From the NCBI RefSeq assembly GCF_026241105.1, contig NZ_JAPFFT010000026.1, positions 1-52,229 on the forward strand: 52,229 nt of DNA, read 5' to 3'. Shown in pieces: positions 7,490-16,022 of this stretch; position 1 is the first letter of the stretch; each line of letters starts with the position of its first letter. Below the pieces are notes generated by a model. The model saw only the letters and a program-made list of their open reading frames with translations, searched no databases and was not told the origin of the DNA. A program made the position numbers and the translations under genes. The DNA is from Arthrobacter rhizophilus. GTDB lineage: Bacteria > Actinomycetota > Actinomycetes > Actinomycetales > Micrococcaceae.

Positions 7490-9192
7490 GCCCGGTCAAC
7501 AACGACCCCTCCAACGACGCATCAGAAGGCCGCACCCGGCCGCTGACTCGTCGTGAAATCCGCGCCAGGGAACGGTTCCTGGAGACTCAGAACCAGGAGG
7601 TGTTGCCACCGCCGGTGCCTGTCCACTTTGAACCTGCCGCCGTACCGCAGCCTCAGGCCGCGTATGTTCCGCACTACGCGCCGGCGGCCCCTGAAACGCC
7701 GTCCCACGCCCCGGAACTCCACGATGACGGCATTCGCGGCGAAGCCGGGCCGTCCGGGGACTTTCCTCCGCAGTCCGATGTGGTTCAACCGGAGGAAAAC
7801 GTGCAACAACACGAGGCTTCACCTGAAGACGCAGAGCTCCAAGACGCCGTCCACGAAGATGCTGTGCTCCCTGGCGTCCCTCACCAGGACACCGCGCACC
7901 TTGACACCGTGCACCCTATCGCTGTGCACCCTGACTCCGCGGTTCCTCACGATGCCGAGAACTACGACGCCGTTCCGATCTACGACGCCGCACACGGCGA
8001 CGAGTTCCACGAAGTGCATCCACATGACGAAGGTTATGAGCACCACGATCCCCACTTCGACTACGAAGTCCATGACGAGCACGATGCACATGAACTCATC
8101 CCGGCAGCGACTCCGGTGGCAAAGGTTCCGTCGAAGAAAGTCCGGCGCCGTCGTCGCCTCCTCGCACTCCTGCTGACCCTCACGGTGTTCGTCGCCGCTG
8201 TTGCGGTCGGAGCCCAGTTCCTGAAGCCGTTGCTCGGCATGGACAAGGTCAGTGACTACCCCGGCCCGGGCACAGGTTCCGTCACCGTCACGGTTGCCCC
8301 GGGATCCGGCCCCAAACTGGTCGCCACCAGCCTCCAGAACCAGCACGTCATTGCCAACGCAGACACGTTCCTGGCCGCATTCACGGCGGCCGGGGGTGAA
8401 CTCTCACCGGGCGATTTCACGTTCCGCACCGAAATGAAGAACTCCGATGCCGTGAATGTCCTCCTTAACAAGGACGCCTCCAAGGTGATGTACTTCGCGC
8501 TGAGTGCGGGACTTCGAATCGGGGAGTCGCTCGATGCGATCTCCAAGGGGTCAGGTATCCCTGTGTCCGAGTTGAAGGCCCTCAGCGACTCGCCTGCGCA
8601 GTTCGGCGTCCCGGCCCCCGCAAAGAACCTGGAAGGGTTCCTGGCACCGGGGGAGTACCGTTTCCCACTTGGGACCCCAGCCAAGGACATCCTCCAGAAG
8701 CTCGTCACTGGGACCACCGATGAGCTCAAGGCGCAGGGCGTCACGGATCCGACTAAGCAGTACCAGGCCATCACTGTCGCCAGCATTGTGCAGGCTGAAG
8801 GTGGCCAGGCCGACTACGGAAACGTGGCGGGTGCCATCTACAACAGGCTCAAGCCAGGCAATACGGAGACGAATGGGCTCATCCAGTCGGACGCAACCGT
8901 CACCTACGGCCTCGGTACCAAGACCTTCCATTTGACCGATGCCCAGAAGGCCGACAAGAGCAACCCGTACAACACCTATGCCAACGTGGGCCTGCCGGTT
9001 GGCCCGATCGGCTCGCCCGGCAAGACGGCGATCGACGCTGCTGCGAAGCCAACAGCCAACAATTACCTCTATTGGGTGACGATCAACCTCGATACCAAGG
9101 AGACGAAGTTCTCCAGCACGTTGGCGGAACACAGCAAGTACGTTGAGCAGTACAACGCATGGTGTGCCGCCAACGCGGGACGGTGCGTGTGA
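7486..9192 (+). CDS. mltG: Endolytic murein transglycosylase MltG
   Basis: MltG cleaves nascent peptidoglycan strands at the outer face of the membrane and is thought to set glycan chain length. The 568-residue protein has a long cytoplasmic N-terminus (1-218), a basic stretch and single membrane helix (about 219-245), then the LysM-like and YceG catalytic domains. The catalytic Glu lies in VQAEGGQADYGNVAGAIYNR (about residue 438). Residues 95-205 are unusually rich in His and Asp/Glu, with repeated HxD, DAV and HPD units. The GTG at 7486 overlaps the ruvX stop. The last bases overlap aroE (GTGA). Confidence 0.92.
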   Translation: MSPVNNDPSNDASEGRTRPLTRREIRARERFLETQNQEVLPPPVPVHFEPAAVPQPQAAYVPHYAPAAPETPSHAPELHDDGIRGEAGPSGDFPPQSDVVQPEENVQQHEASPEDAELQDAVHEDAVLPGVPHQDTAHLDTVHPIAVHPDSAVPHDAENYDAVPIYDAAHGDEFHEVHPHDEGYEHHDPHFDYEVHDEHDAHELIPAATPVAKVPSKKVRRRRRLLALLLTLTVFVAAVAVGAQFLKPLLGMDKVSDYPGPGTGSVTVTVAPGSGPKLVATSLQNQHVIANADTFLAAFTAAGGELSPGDFTFRTEMKNSDAVNVLLNKDASKVMYFALSAGLRIGESLDAISKGSGIPVSELKALSDSPAQFGVPAPAKNLEGFLAPGEYRFPLGTPAKDILQKLVTGTTDELKAQGVTDPTKQYQAITVASIVQAEGGQADYGNVAGAIYNRLKPGNTETNGLIQSDATVTYGLGTKTFHLTDAQKADKSNPYNTYANVGLPVGPIGSPGKTAIDAAAKPTANNYLYWVTINLDTKETKFSSTLAEHSKYVEQYNAWCAANAGRCV

Positions 9193-10055
9193 GTAGACGT
9201 GCCGCCGTCCTGGGGCACCCCATCGGCCACTCGAAGTCACCAGCACTCCACCGCGCGGCCTATGCGAAGCTTGGGCTCGATATCGACTACTCAGCCATCG
9301 ACGTGACCGTTGAGCGGCTGCCGGCCTTCATGGCGGCCCTTGAAGCCAAGGACAATTGGTGCGGCTTGTCCGTGACCATGCCCCTCAAGACGGCCATGGT
9401 GGACGAAGTCGACGAGGTCCGTGGGGCCGGTGCGCACTTGGGCGTCATCAACACGGTCGCGTTTGAAGCCACCGAGCACGGTGTGCGGCGGATTGGCCAC
9501 AACACGGATGTGGCCGGCATCGTTGACGCCGTCAAGAATGCCGGGGTCAGGGAGCGGCCGAATTCCGCGATTCTTGGCGGTGGCGGAACGTCCGCCGCGG
9601 CCATCGCGGCGCTCCACGAACTGGGTTCAACACACGTTGACGTCTACGTGCGCGACGCCGGACGGGCAGTCGAAGCGAAAGCCTCCGCTGCCGCCGTCGG
9701 ACTCGCCGTTCAACTCCGGCCGATGGCCGAGGCGGCTGAAGGCATGGCCGGAGCCGACCTGGTGATTTCCACACTTCCGCCGCGGGCGGCGGACAGCATT
9801 GCCACGCAGCTTGACGGGCTCCCCGGCAAGCTTCCTGACGGCGTCTGGGGCGTGCTGCTCGATGTCGCCTACGATCCATGGCCCAGCCGGATTGCCGAAG
9901 TATGGCATTCACGCGGTGGCGTCGTGGTACCCGGGCTGGAAATGCTGCTCTACCAAGCTGTGGGGCAAATCCGCTTGTTTTCCGGCGCCGACGTCACCGC
10001 CGATGTCATAGATGTGATGTGCGACTCAGTCGGGCTGCCCCGGCGGGTCTACTAG
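9189..10055 (+). CDS. aroE: Shikimate dehydrogenase
   Basis: AroE reduces 3-dehydroshikimate to shikimate with NADPH in the chorismate pathway. The 288-residue protein shows the substrate motif GHPIGHSKSPALH (residues 9-21) with the Ser-Ser/Thr pair, the catalytic Lys in SVTMPLKTAM, Asn/Asp in GHNTDVAGI, and the glycine-rich nucleotide site AILGGGGTSAAA. An upstream in-frame start exists (9159), but the GTG at 9189, overlapping the mltG stop as GTGA, gives the family-typical N-terminus VSRRAAVLGHPIGHSKSP. It is followed by aroC, aroK and aroB. Confidence 0.93.
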   Translation: MSRRAAVLGHPIGHSKSPALHRAAYAKLGLDIDYSAIDVTVERLPAFMAALEAKDNWCGLSVTMPLKTAMVDEVDEVRGAGAHLGVINTVAFEATEHGVRRIGHNTDVAGIVDAVKNAGVRERPNSAILGGGGTSAAAIAALHELGSTHVDVYVRDAGRAVEAKASAAAVGLAVQLRPMAEAAEGMAGADLVISTLPPRAADSIATQLDGLPGKLPDGVWGVLLDVAYDPWPSRIAEVWHSRGGVVVPGLEMLLYQAVGQIRLFSGADVTADVIDVMCDSVGLPRRVY

Positions 10056-10081
10056 GGGCCTTACATGGCAGGATTGGTTAT

Positions 10082-11281
10082 ATGTTGCGTTGGTTGACTG
10101 CCGGTGAATCCCATGGCCCGGCATTGCTCGGAATTGTTGAAGGCGTCCCCGCCGGTGTGGAACTCACCAGCGGGGAAATCCGCGACGCCTTGGCGCGCCG
10201 CCGCCTCGGCTATGGTCGGGGTGCCCGGATGAAGTTCGAGCAGGACGAAGTGAACATCCTCGGCGGCGTCAGGCACGGCGTCACGCAGGGCGGACCCGTC
10301 GCCATCCAGATCGGCAATACCGAATGGCCCAAATGGGAGCAGATCATGTCTGCAGACCCGGTGGATCCCGCCCTTCTTGCCGACCAAGCCCGCAATGCAC
10401 CCCTGACCCGTCCCCGGCCCGGCCACGCAGACTTCACGGGCATGCAGAAGTACGGCTTCCCCGAAGCGCGCCCTGTCCTTGAACGCGCCAGCGCCCGGGA
10501 AACCGCCACCCGCGTTGCCCTTGGCACAGTCGCTTCCCAATTCCTGAAGCAGCTCGGCATCGAACTCGTCAGCCACACGGTTTCCATCGCGAGCGTCACT
10601 GTTCCGGAGGGTCGGCCGTTGCCTGTGCCGTCCGATGTCCTGGCCCTCGACGCCGACCCCTTGCGTTGTTTCGACCGTGAGACCTCGGACGCCATGGTGG
10701 CCGAGGTCGACGCAGCACATAAGGAAGGCGAGACTCTCGGCGGTGTTGTCGAGGTTCTGGCCTACGGCCTTCCGCCGGGACTCGGCAGCTACGTGCATTG
10801 GGACCGTCGCCTCGACTCCCGCCTGGCTGCGGCCCTGATGGGCATCCAGGCCATCAAGGGCGTTGAAGTCGGCGATGGCTTCCTCACGGCTGCCCGCCGG
10901 GGCTCCGCTGCGCATGACGAAATCGTCAAGGACGAGGCCGGCCGCATCGTGCGGAAGACCAACCGGGCAGGTGGCATTGAAGGCGGCATGAGCATCGGCG
11001 AAGTCCTGCGAGTCCGCGCCGCCATGAAGCCCATCGCTACCGTCCCCCGCGCACTGAAGACCATTGACGTCAGCACCGGCGAAGCCGCCAAGGCCCACCA
11101 TCAGCGCTCCGATGTCTGTGCCGTCCCGGCTGCAGGTGTTGTCGCCGAGGCCATGGTCGCCCTGGTTCTGGCCGAAGCTGTCGCTGAGAAGTTCGGCGGT
11201 GACTCGGTCGCTGAAACCGCACGAAACCTTCGGGGTTACCTGGACAGCATTCCGGCAAACCTGGACTCGGTCGGCCACTAG
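10082..11281 (+). CDS. aroC: Chorismate synthase
   Basis: AroC makes chorismate from 5-enolpyruvylshikimate-3-phosphate using reduced FMN. The 399 residues begin MLRWLTAGESHGPALLGIVE, with the signature GESHG and the first FMN/substrate-binding His. They continue through RRRLGYGRGARM and the Arg/His-rich GHADFTGMQKYGFPEARPVLERASARET region, and end with the conserved VVAEAMVALVLAEA. The open frame extends to 9878 inside aroE, but the ATG at 10082 is the family start. It lies 26 bp after aroE, and its stop overlaps the aroK GTG by one base, so the aro genes form a tight operon. Confidence 0.96.
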   Translation: MLRWLTAGESHGPALLGIVEGVPAGVELTSGEIRDALARRRLGYGRGARMKFEQDEVNILGGVRHGVTQGGPVAIQIGNTEWPKWEQIMSADPVDPALLADQARNAPLTRPRPGHADFTGMQKYGFPEARPVLERASARETATRVALGTVASQFLKQLGIELVSHTVSIASVTVPEGRPLPVPSDVLALDADPLRCFDRETSDAMVAEVDAAHKEGETLGGVVEVLAYGLPPGLGSYVHWDRRLDSRLAAALMGIQAIKGVEVGDGFLTAARRGSAAHDEIVKDEAGRIVRKTNRAGGIEGGMSIGEVLRVRAAMKPIATVPRALKTIDVSTGEAAKAHHQRSDVCAVPAAGVVAEAMVALVLAEAVAEKFGGDSVAETARNLRGYLDSIPANLDSVGH

Positions 11282-11847
11282 TGGTCCGCGGTACCTCGGG
11301 CGCCGGTCACGGGCCTGCGATTGCTTTGGTGGGACCGATGGCCGTCGGCAAGTCAGTCATTGGCCACCAGCTCGCCCAGCAATTGGGCGTGCCGTTTGTG
11401 GACACGGACGTCGTCATTGTTGAGCACCACGGGACCATCGCGGATATTTTCGCCGGTCGCGGAGAGCATGCCTTCCGGGAGATCGAGGCCAGGACCGTCG
11501 CGCGTGCTGTCGAAGCCGCGAACATCAGCGGCGGGATTGTTTCACTTGGAGGCGGCGCCGTGCTGGATTCCGGCACCCAACAGCTCCTGGGCGATTGCAC
11601 TGTGGTCTATCTCGAATGCGATGCGGAGACGGTCGCCGAGCGCATCGCCCGCAACACTGGCCGGCCGCTCCTGGCGGGAGACGCCATGGCGCGTTGGGAA
11701 GCCCTGTTTGCCGCCAGGCGTCCCGTCTACGAACGATTGGCAAACGTCACCGTCGATGTGCGGTCTGGAACCGTGGCGGAAATCGCCCTCCACGTGGAGG
11801 AAAGACTGCGTGAATACGCGGCCTTGAAAGAGGAAGTGCAAAAGTGA
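11281..11847 (+). CDS. aroK: Shikimate kinase
   Basis: AroK phosphorylates shikimate at the 3-hydroxyl. The 188-residue P-loop protein has Walker A GPMAVGKS (about residues 18-25), FVDTD with the shikimate-binding Asp, GEHAFREIEA with the binding Arg, and the glycine-rich SLGGGAV. The lid segment NTGRPLLAGD carries the conserved Arg-Pro-Leu. The GTG start shares a base with the aroC stop; the 3' end overlaps aroB by 4 bases. Confidence 0.94.
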   Translation: MVRGTSGAGHGPAIALVGPMAVGKSVIGHQLAQQLGVPFVDTDVVIVEHHGTIADIFAGRGEHAFREIEARTVARAVEAANISGGIVSLGGGAVLDSGTQQLLGDCTVVYLECDAETVAERIARNTGRPLLAGDAMARWEALFAARRPVYERLANVTVDVRSGTVAEIALHVEERLREYAALKEEVQK

Positions 11848-12935
11848 GCAACGAAGCAACTGTCATCAAGGTCACCGGCCAGTCCGCGAACGAAAACTAC
11901 GACGTCGTCGTCGGACGCGGCCTCTTGGAGACCCTTCCCGCGAAGCTGGGGGAGCGCGTGAAGCGTGTGCTCGTGGTTCACCCGCGCGCCCTGCGACTTA
12001 CGGGCGACACGGTGCGCGCGGAGCTCGAGGCGGCGGGATTCACCGCCGTCACGGCTGAGATCCCCGACGCCGAAGAGGGCAAGCACATCCAGGTTGCGGC
12101 CTTCTGCTGGCAGGTACTTGGCCAGAACGACTTCACCCGTTCCGACGCGATCGTTGCGGTGGGCGGCGGCGCTGTCACCGACCTCGCCGGATTTGTCGCG
12201 GCAACTTGGTTGCGCGGCGTCAAGGTCATCCACATGCCCACGAGCCTCCTCGGCATGGTGGACGCGTCTGTGGGCGGCAAGACCGGCATCAACACAGCGG
12301 AGGGCAAGAACTTGGTGGGGTCCTTCCACCCGCCCGCTGCCGTCCTGGCTGACCTGGACACGCTCCAGACGCTGCCGAAGAACGAGCTGATTTCCGGAAT
12401 GGCCGAGGTCATCAAGTGTGGCTTCATTGCAGATCCCGCCATCCTGGACCTTGTCGAAAACAAGCCTGAGGAAGTCACAGACCCGGGCTCGGCGGTGCTC
12501 CGCGAGCTCATCGAGCGTGCCATCGCGGTCAAAGCGAAAGTGGTTTCCGAAGACCTGAAGGAATCCGGCCTGCGCGAGATCCTCAACTACGGCCACACCC
12601 TGGGCCACGCGATCGAACTCGTGGAACGCTACTCGTGGCGTCATGGCGCGGCAGTTTCCGTCGGCATGATGTTCGCCGCCGAGCTCTCCCGCAGCGTCGG
12701 CCGGCTTTCCGACGTCGACGCCGACCGGCACCGCACGATCCTTGAGGGACTCGGGCTGCCCGTCACCTATCGCCGGGACCGCTGGCAGGGCCTGCTTGAT
12801 GGCATGCGCCGCGACAAGAAGTCCCGCGGCGACCTCTTGCGGTTTGTGGTGCTCGACGGCGTCGCGAAGCCCGGAATCCTCGACGTCCCCGACACCTCGC
12901 TGCTTTTCGCCGCCTACCAGGAGATTGCATCATGA
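11844..12935 (+). CDS. aroB: 3-dehydroquinate synthase
   Basis: AroB converts DAHP to 3-dehydroquinate, the second step of the shikimate pathway, using NAD and a divalent metal. The 363 residues show the NAD/metal-binding VGGGAVTDLAGFVAATWLRG (residues about 105-124), the HMPTSLLGMVDASVGGKTGIN region, GMAEVIKCGF, and the metal ligand His in LNYGHTLGHAIE. The GTG at 11844 overlaps the aroK stop. The stop overlaps the following TPR-like gene by 4 bases. Confidence 0.95.
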   Translation: MSNEATVIKVTGQSANENYDVVVGRGLLETLPAKLGERVKRVLVVHPRALRLTGDTVRAELEAAGFTAVTAEIPDAEEGKHIQVAAFCWQVLGQNDFTRSDAIVAVGGGAVTDLAGFVAATWLRGVKVIHMPTSLLGMVDASVGGKTGINTAEGKNLVGSFHPPAAVLADLDTLQTLPKNELISGMAEVIKCGFIADPAILDLVENKPEEVTDPGSAVLRELIERAIAVKAKVVSEDLKESGLREILNYGHTLGHAIELVERYSWRHGAAVSVGMMFAAELSRSVGRLSDVDADRHRTILEGLGLPVTYRRDRWQGLLDGMRRDKKSRGDLLRFVVLDGVAKPGILDVPDTSLLFAAYQEIAS

Positions 12936-13453
12936 CGACTGAAACGTTCAGCAGCGTCAGTGATTGGCCTACCGGCGGGTTCCCTGGAGTGCGCACCAAC
13001 CCGGACACGCTCCTGCCGCACATCGTCAACGAGGAAGCCCTGCAGTCCGCGTTGGCTGAGTCCACCGATCCTGCTGACCGCATCATGGCGCTCATGCTCG
13101 AAGGCCACCCCGGCGCGGCCGCCGAGCTGCTGGCCGAGGCCCGCTACAAGGATCCCGAGTCCTTCAAACTCAGGATCTTCGAGGCTGAACTGCACCGTGC
13201 CACCAACCGCTTCGACCGCGCTGTGGAGCTCTTCCGCCAATTGCTCGGAGAAGTCCAGGGAACAACCAAGGAACCGATCGTCCACCAATATTTGGGGAGG
13301 GCCTATTTTGTGGCCGGAAATCCCGTTGCCGCAGCGGAATCGTTCACCAAGGACCTGGACCTGCGCGTTGCCTTGGCAGCCGATGCTTCCCTGATTTACT
13401 CCTCCGCTGTCGCCTTGCAGCGTGCCCGTAACGTCCTCGAGCTTGCCTCCTGA
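12932..13453 (+). CDS. TPR-like helical repeat protein coupled to the aro operon
   Basis: A 173-residue soluble protein whose helical pattern resembles tetratricopeptide repeats. The best repeats are around RIFEAELHRATNRFDRAVEL and HQYLGRAYFVAGNPVAAAESF, with the Ala/Gly/Tyr spacing expected of TPR. No catalytic motif, signal peptide or membrane segment is visible. The ATG overlaps the aroB stop (ATGA), so it is probably translated with the shikimate operon. The partner is unknown. About 190 bp then separate it from efp. Confidence 0.7.
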   Translation: MTTETFSSVSDWPTGGFPGVRTNPDTLLPHIVNEEALQSALAESTDPADRIMALMLEGHPGAAAELLAEARYKDPESFKLRIFEAELHRATNRFDRAVELFRQLLGEVQGTTKEPIVHQYLGRAYFVAGNPVAAAESFTKDLDLRVALAADASLIYSSAVALQRARNVLELAS

Positions 13454-13522
13454 ACGGGGGCGCCTCCTGGACCCGTTCGCCTGTTGAACAGCGGGCGCGG
13501 CAGGCGCGGCGCAATTTGCCGG

Positions 13523-13528
13523 TAGAAT
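13523..13528 (+). promoter_or_regulatory. Possible -10 element for efp-nusB
   Basis: TAGAAT is a good actinobacterial -10 hexamer, about 118 bp upstream of the efp GTG in an otherwise non-coding stretch (13454-13645). No clear -35 at 16-18 bp spacing is present. Confidence 0.35.
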
Positions 13529-13645
13529 GGTCTTTGGATTTTTGATAAATACGCGCTGGCGGCCGTCAAGGCATGCCTGCTTGGCATAGTCGGCTGGAAG
13601 CCAGAAGGCGTAGCTAGAACCAGTGAGAGAAACCAGAGGATACTA

Positions 13646-14209
13646 GTGGCAACCACAAATGACATCAAGAACGGTACCGTGCTGAAGCTCGAGGGCCAGC
13701 TCTGGAACATCATTGAGTTCCAGCACGTCAAGCCGGGCAAGGGCGGCGCGTTCGTGCGCACCAAGATGCGCAACGTCATGTCTGGCAAGGTGGTGGACAA
13801 GACCTTCAACGCCGGCCTCAAGATCGAAACCGCCACCGTTGACCGCCGCGACTACCAGTACCTGTACCAGGACGGCGCGGACTTCGTGTTCATGGACACC
13901 CAGGACTTCGACCAGATCACGGTGTCCGGTGCTACGGTAGGCGACGCCACCAACTTCATGTTGGAAAACCAGATGGTCAACATCGCCATCCACGAGGGCA
14001 CCCCGCTCTACATCGAGCTGCCGCCGAGCGTCGTCCTCGAAATCACCTACACCGAGCCGGGCCTACAGGGCGACCGCTCCTCCGCTGGAACCAAGCCAGC
14101 CACCCTCGAAACCGGCTATGAGATCCAGGTGCCCCTGTTCGTTGAGAACAACACCAAGGTCAAGGTCGACACCCGCGACGGCAGCTACCTGGGCCGGGTC
14201 AACGACTAG
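13646..14209 (+). CDS. efp: Translation elongation factor P
   Basis: EF-P binds between the P and E sites and rescues ribosomes stalled at polyproline. The 187-residue protein has the KOW-like N-terminal domain followed by two OB-fold domains. The domain I loop reads HVKPGKGGAFVRTK, with the Lys at the tip that contacts the CCA end. The C-terminal signature is KVKVDTRDGSYLGRVND. A GTG start is assigned; the GAGGAT purine stretch lies 8 bases upstream. The stop TAG shares a base with the nusB GTG. Confidence 0.95.
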   Translation: MATTNDIKNGTVLKLEGQLWNIIEFQHVKPGKGGAFVRTKMRNVMSGKVVDKTFNAGLKIETATVDRRDYQYLYQDGADFVFMDTQDFDQITVSGATVGDATNFMLENQMVNIAIHEGTPLYIELPPSVVLEITYTEPGLQGDRSSAGTKPATLETGYEIQVPLFVENNTKVKVDTRDGSYLGRVND

Positions 14210-14619
14210 TGAGTGCTCGTGGTAAGGCCCGTAACAGGGCCCTCGAAGTACTGTTCGAGGCAGAGCAGCGTTCCGCCTCCGCTTTCGAGGTCTTGAAGGC
14301 CCGCCGGGAAATGACTGACCTCGTAGTCAACCCGTACACGACCGACATCGTCGAGGGCGTGGTTGCCATGCAGCCGACCATCGACGAATTCCTTCAGACC
14401 TACGCCCAGGGCTGGACCCTTGAGCGCATGCCCGCGGTTGACCGCATCATTCTGCGTATCGGCGCCTGGGAACTCCTCTACAACGACGACGTCCCGGACG
14501 GCGTGGCGGTCAGCGAGGCAGTGGCCCTGGCCAAGGTCATGTCCACCGATGAATCGCCTGCGTTCATCAATGGCCTCCTGGGACGTTTGCAGAAGCTGAA
14601 GCCTTCCCTGCTCGCCTAG
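14209..14619 (+). CDS. nusB: Transcription antitermination factor NusB
   Basis: NusB joins NusE (S10) on the boxA RNA to antiterminate rRNA transcription. The 136-residue helical protein starts MSARGKARNRALEVLFEAEQ, with the Arg-rich helix that binds RNA. It continues to PAVDRIILRIGAWELLY and the conserved VAVSEAVALAKVMSTDESPAFINGLL-type tail. It overlaps efp by one base and is followed after 21 bp by a terminator. This closes the housekeeping block before the accessory region. Confidence 0.95.
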   Translation: MSARGKARNRALEVLFEAEQRSASAFEVLKARREMTDLVVNPYTTDIVEGVVAMQPTIDEFLQTYAQGWTLERMPAVDRIILRIGAWELLYNDDVPDGVAVSEAVALAKVMSTDESPAFINGLLGRLQKLKPSLLA

Positions 14620-14640
14620 GCAGGGACGTAAGTAGTCGCC

Positions 14641-14672
14641 AAAACCCTGGCTGGGATTCCAGCCGGGGTTTT
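14641..14672 (+). terminator. Intrinsic terminator after nusB
   Basis: A 14-bp near-perfect stem (14641-14654 with 14659-14672, one T-G wobble) has a 4-nt loop and is flanked by AAAA and TTTT. This A/T-flanked GC stem is typical of bidirectional intrinsic terminators. Confidence 0.85.
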
Positions 14673-14711
14673 GTATTGCCGGGCCAGGGAGATTCACGAT
14701 GCTCCGGATTC

Positions 14712-15026
14712 TCAGTACTGGTCGACTTTCGGCTGCTCACCTGTTGTCCCCGACTTACAGAGCGTGTCGTTGTAGATCTTCTTCCAGATGACGCCGCCGG
14801 CGATCTGAATGTCGGAACCGCTGTATTCACCGGTCGCTGCGCCTTTGAAGCCCAGGCCGGGCTGATCCCGCTTCGCGCCGATTCGGAATGGCCGACGCTG
14901 CGCAGATCCGTTCCGGTCCCCTCCAATCGGGTAACCATTTGGAAGGATTCGGGTCGGGGCACGCCCAGCGACATCGATCGAACCGGTATCTCGGGTATAG
15001 CCGGATCCGCACACCGCGCATATCAT
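14712..15026 (-). pseudogene. Doubtful remnant of a small reverse gene
   Basis: The 360 bp between the nusB terminator and the lipoprotein gene hold a reverse frame from the ATG at 15026 with a protein-like end (GEYSGSDIQIAGGVIWKKIY, then a short Cys- and Lys-containing tail). The start lies only 7 bp from the oppositely oriented lipoprotein start, and no ribosome binding site is visible. I do not recognise the family. It could be the 3' part of a decayed gene or a chance frame; nothing else is seen in this interval. Confidence 0.2.
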
Positions 15027-15032
15027 CAGGGG

Positions 15033-16022
15033 ATGCGAGCCAAGAGCAGGCACCGTCTTGTGGTCGTTGGTCTTCTCACGCTGGTGCTGACGACCGGATG
15101 CCAGCCCCAAGGTCCCTCAGCCGGCCCCTCGGGTTCGGACTCAGTCTCGCCGTCAGTTCCCGACGTCGGTCGATCAGTCTCGCCGTTAGGGCCAGTTCCC
15201 TCGCAATCGACCGGCACCGTCGCTCCCGGCGCCGGTGGTTTCGATCACGTCGTCATTATTGTTGAGGAGAACAAACCCGCCGCGGACGTCCTCGGCAAGG
15301 CTGCCGCTCCGTACATCAACAAGCTTGCCGCCGAATCGGCCCTGGCCAACAACTATCAGGCCCTCACCCATCCGAGCCTGCCCAATTACCTTGCCCTCAC
15401 GAGTGGCACCACCGCCGGAATAACGGACGACTGCAGTCCGGGTGTTAACTGTACGGCGGCAGTCCCCAGCATCGTTGACCGGATTGAGCAATCGGGCCGG
15501 AGCTGGAAGATGTACGCCGAGGGCATGCCGGCCCCTTGTGTGGCCAGTAACTCGGGCAAATACGCAGTGAGGCACAATCCTTTCATGTACTACCCAGGCG
15601 TAACCGGCGACAGGAATAATTGCGGGTCGCACGTGGTGCCCTTCACGCGGTTCAACGCAGATCTGGCCTCCGCTTCCACCCTTCCGAACTATGTCTTCAT
15701 CAGTCCGAATCTATGCAATGACATGCACGACTGCCCGGTGGAGACCGGCGATGCGTGGCTTGCGCAGCAGGTTCCCCAGATCCTTGCTTCACCCGCATTC
15801 GTGACGCAGAAGTCCCTCTTGGTGATCACGTGGGATGAGGGCAGCGACGAAAGCAACGCCGTGGGGACGATTTTCGCTGGACCGGCCGCAAAGAAGGGCT
15901 ACCAGTCCGGGGCCCCGTATAGCCACTACTCCCTCTTGCGCACAATCGAAGCTTCCTGGGGACTCGCGCCGTTGACCGATAACGACAAGGGCGCACCTGT
16001 CATGGACGATCTATTGAACTGA
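15033..16022 (+). CDS. Lipoprotein phosphoesterase (acid phosphatase-like, PF04185 type)
   Basis: A 329-residue exported protein. The ATG at 15033 gives a lipoprotein signal peptide ending LVLTTGCQP, so the mature protein is probably lipid-anchored at Cys22. A Ser/Pro-rich linker follows. The phosphoesterase domain runs from FDHVVIIVEENKPAADVLG through LTHPSLPNYLALTSGTT, and the late conserved stretches are LLVITWDEGSDES and YSHYSLLRTIEASWGLAPL. These match the family that includes acid phosphatases and phospholipases C; the substrate cannot be told from sequence. The open frame extends to 14676, but that upstream part has no export signal. The 3' end overlaps the convergent dehydrogenase gene by 12 bp. 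Confidence 0.82.
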   Translation: MRAKSRHRLVVVGLLTLVLTTGCQPQGPSAGPSGSDSVSPSVPDVGRSVSPLGPVPSQSTGTVAPGAGGFDHVVIIVEENKPAADVLGKAAAPYINKLAAESALANNYQALTHPSLPNYLALTSGTTAGITDDCSPGVNCTAAVPSIVDRIEQSGRSWKMYAEGMPAPCVASNSGKYAVRHNPFMYYPGVTGDRNNCGSHVVPFTRFNADLASASTLPNYVFISPNLCNDMHDCPVETGDAWLAQQVPQILASPAFVTQKSLLVITWDEGSDESNAVGTIFAGPAAKKGYQSGAPYSHYSLLRTIEASWGLAPLTDNDKGAPVMDDLLN

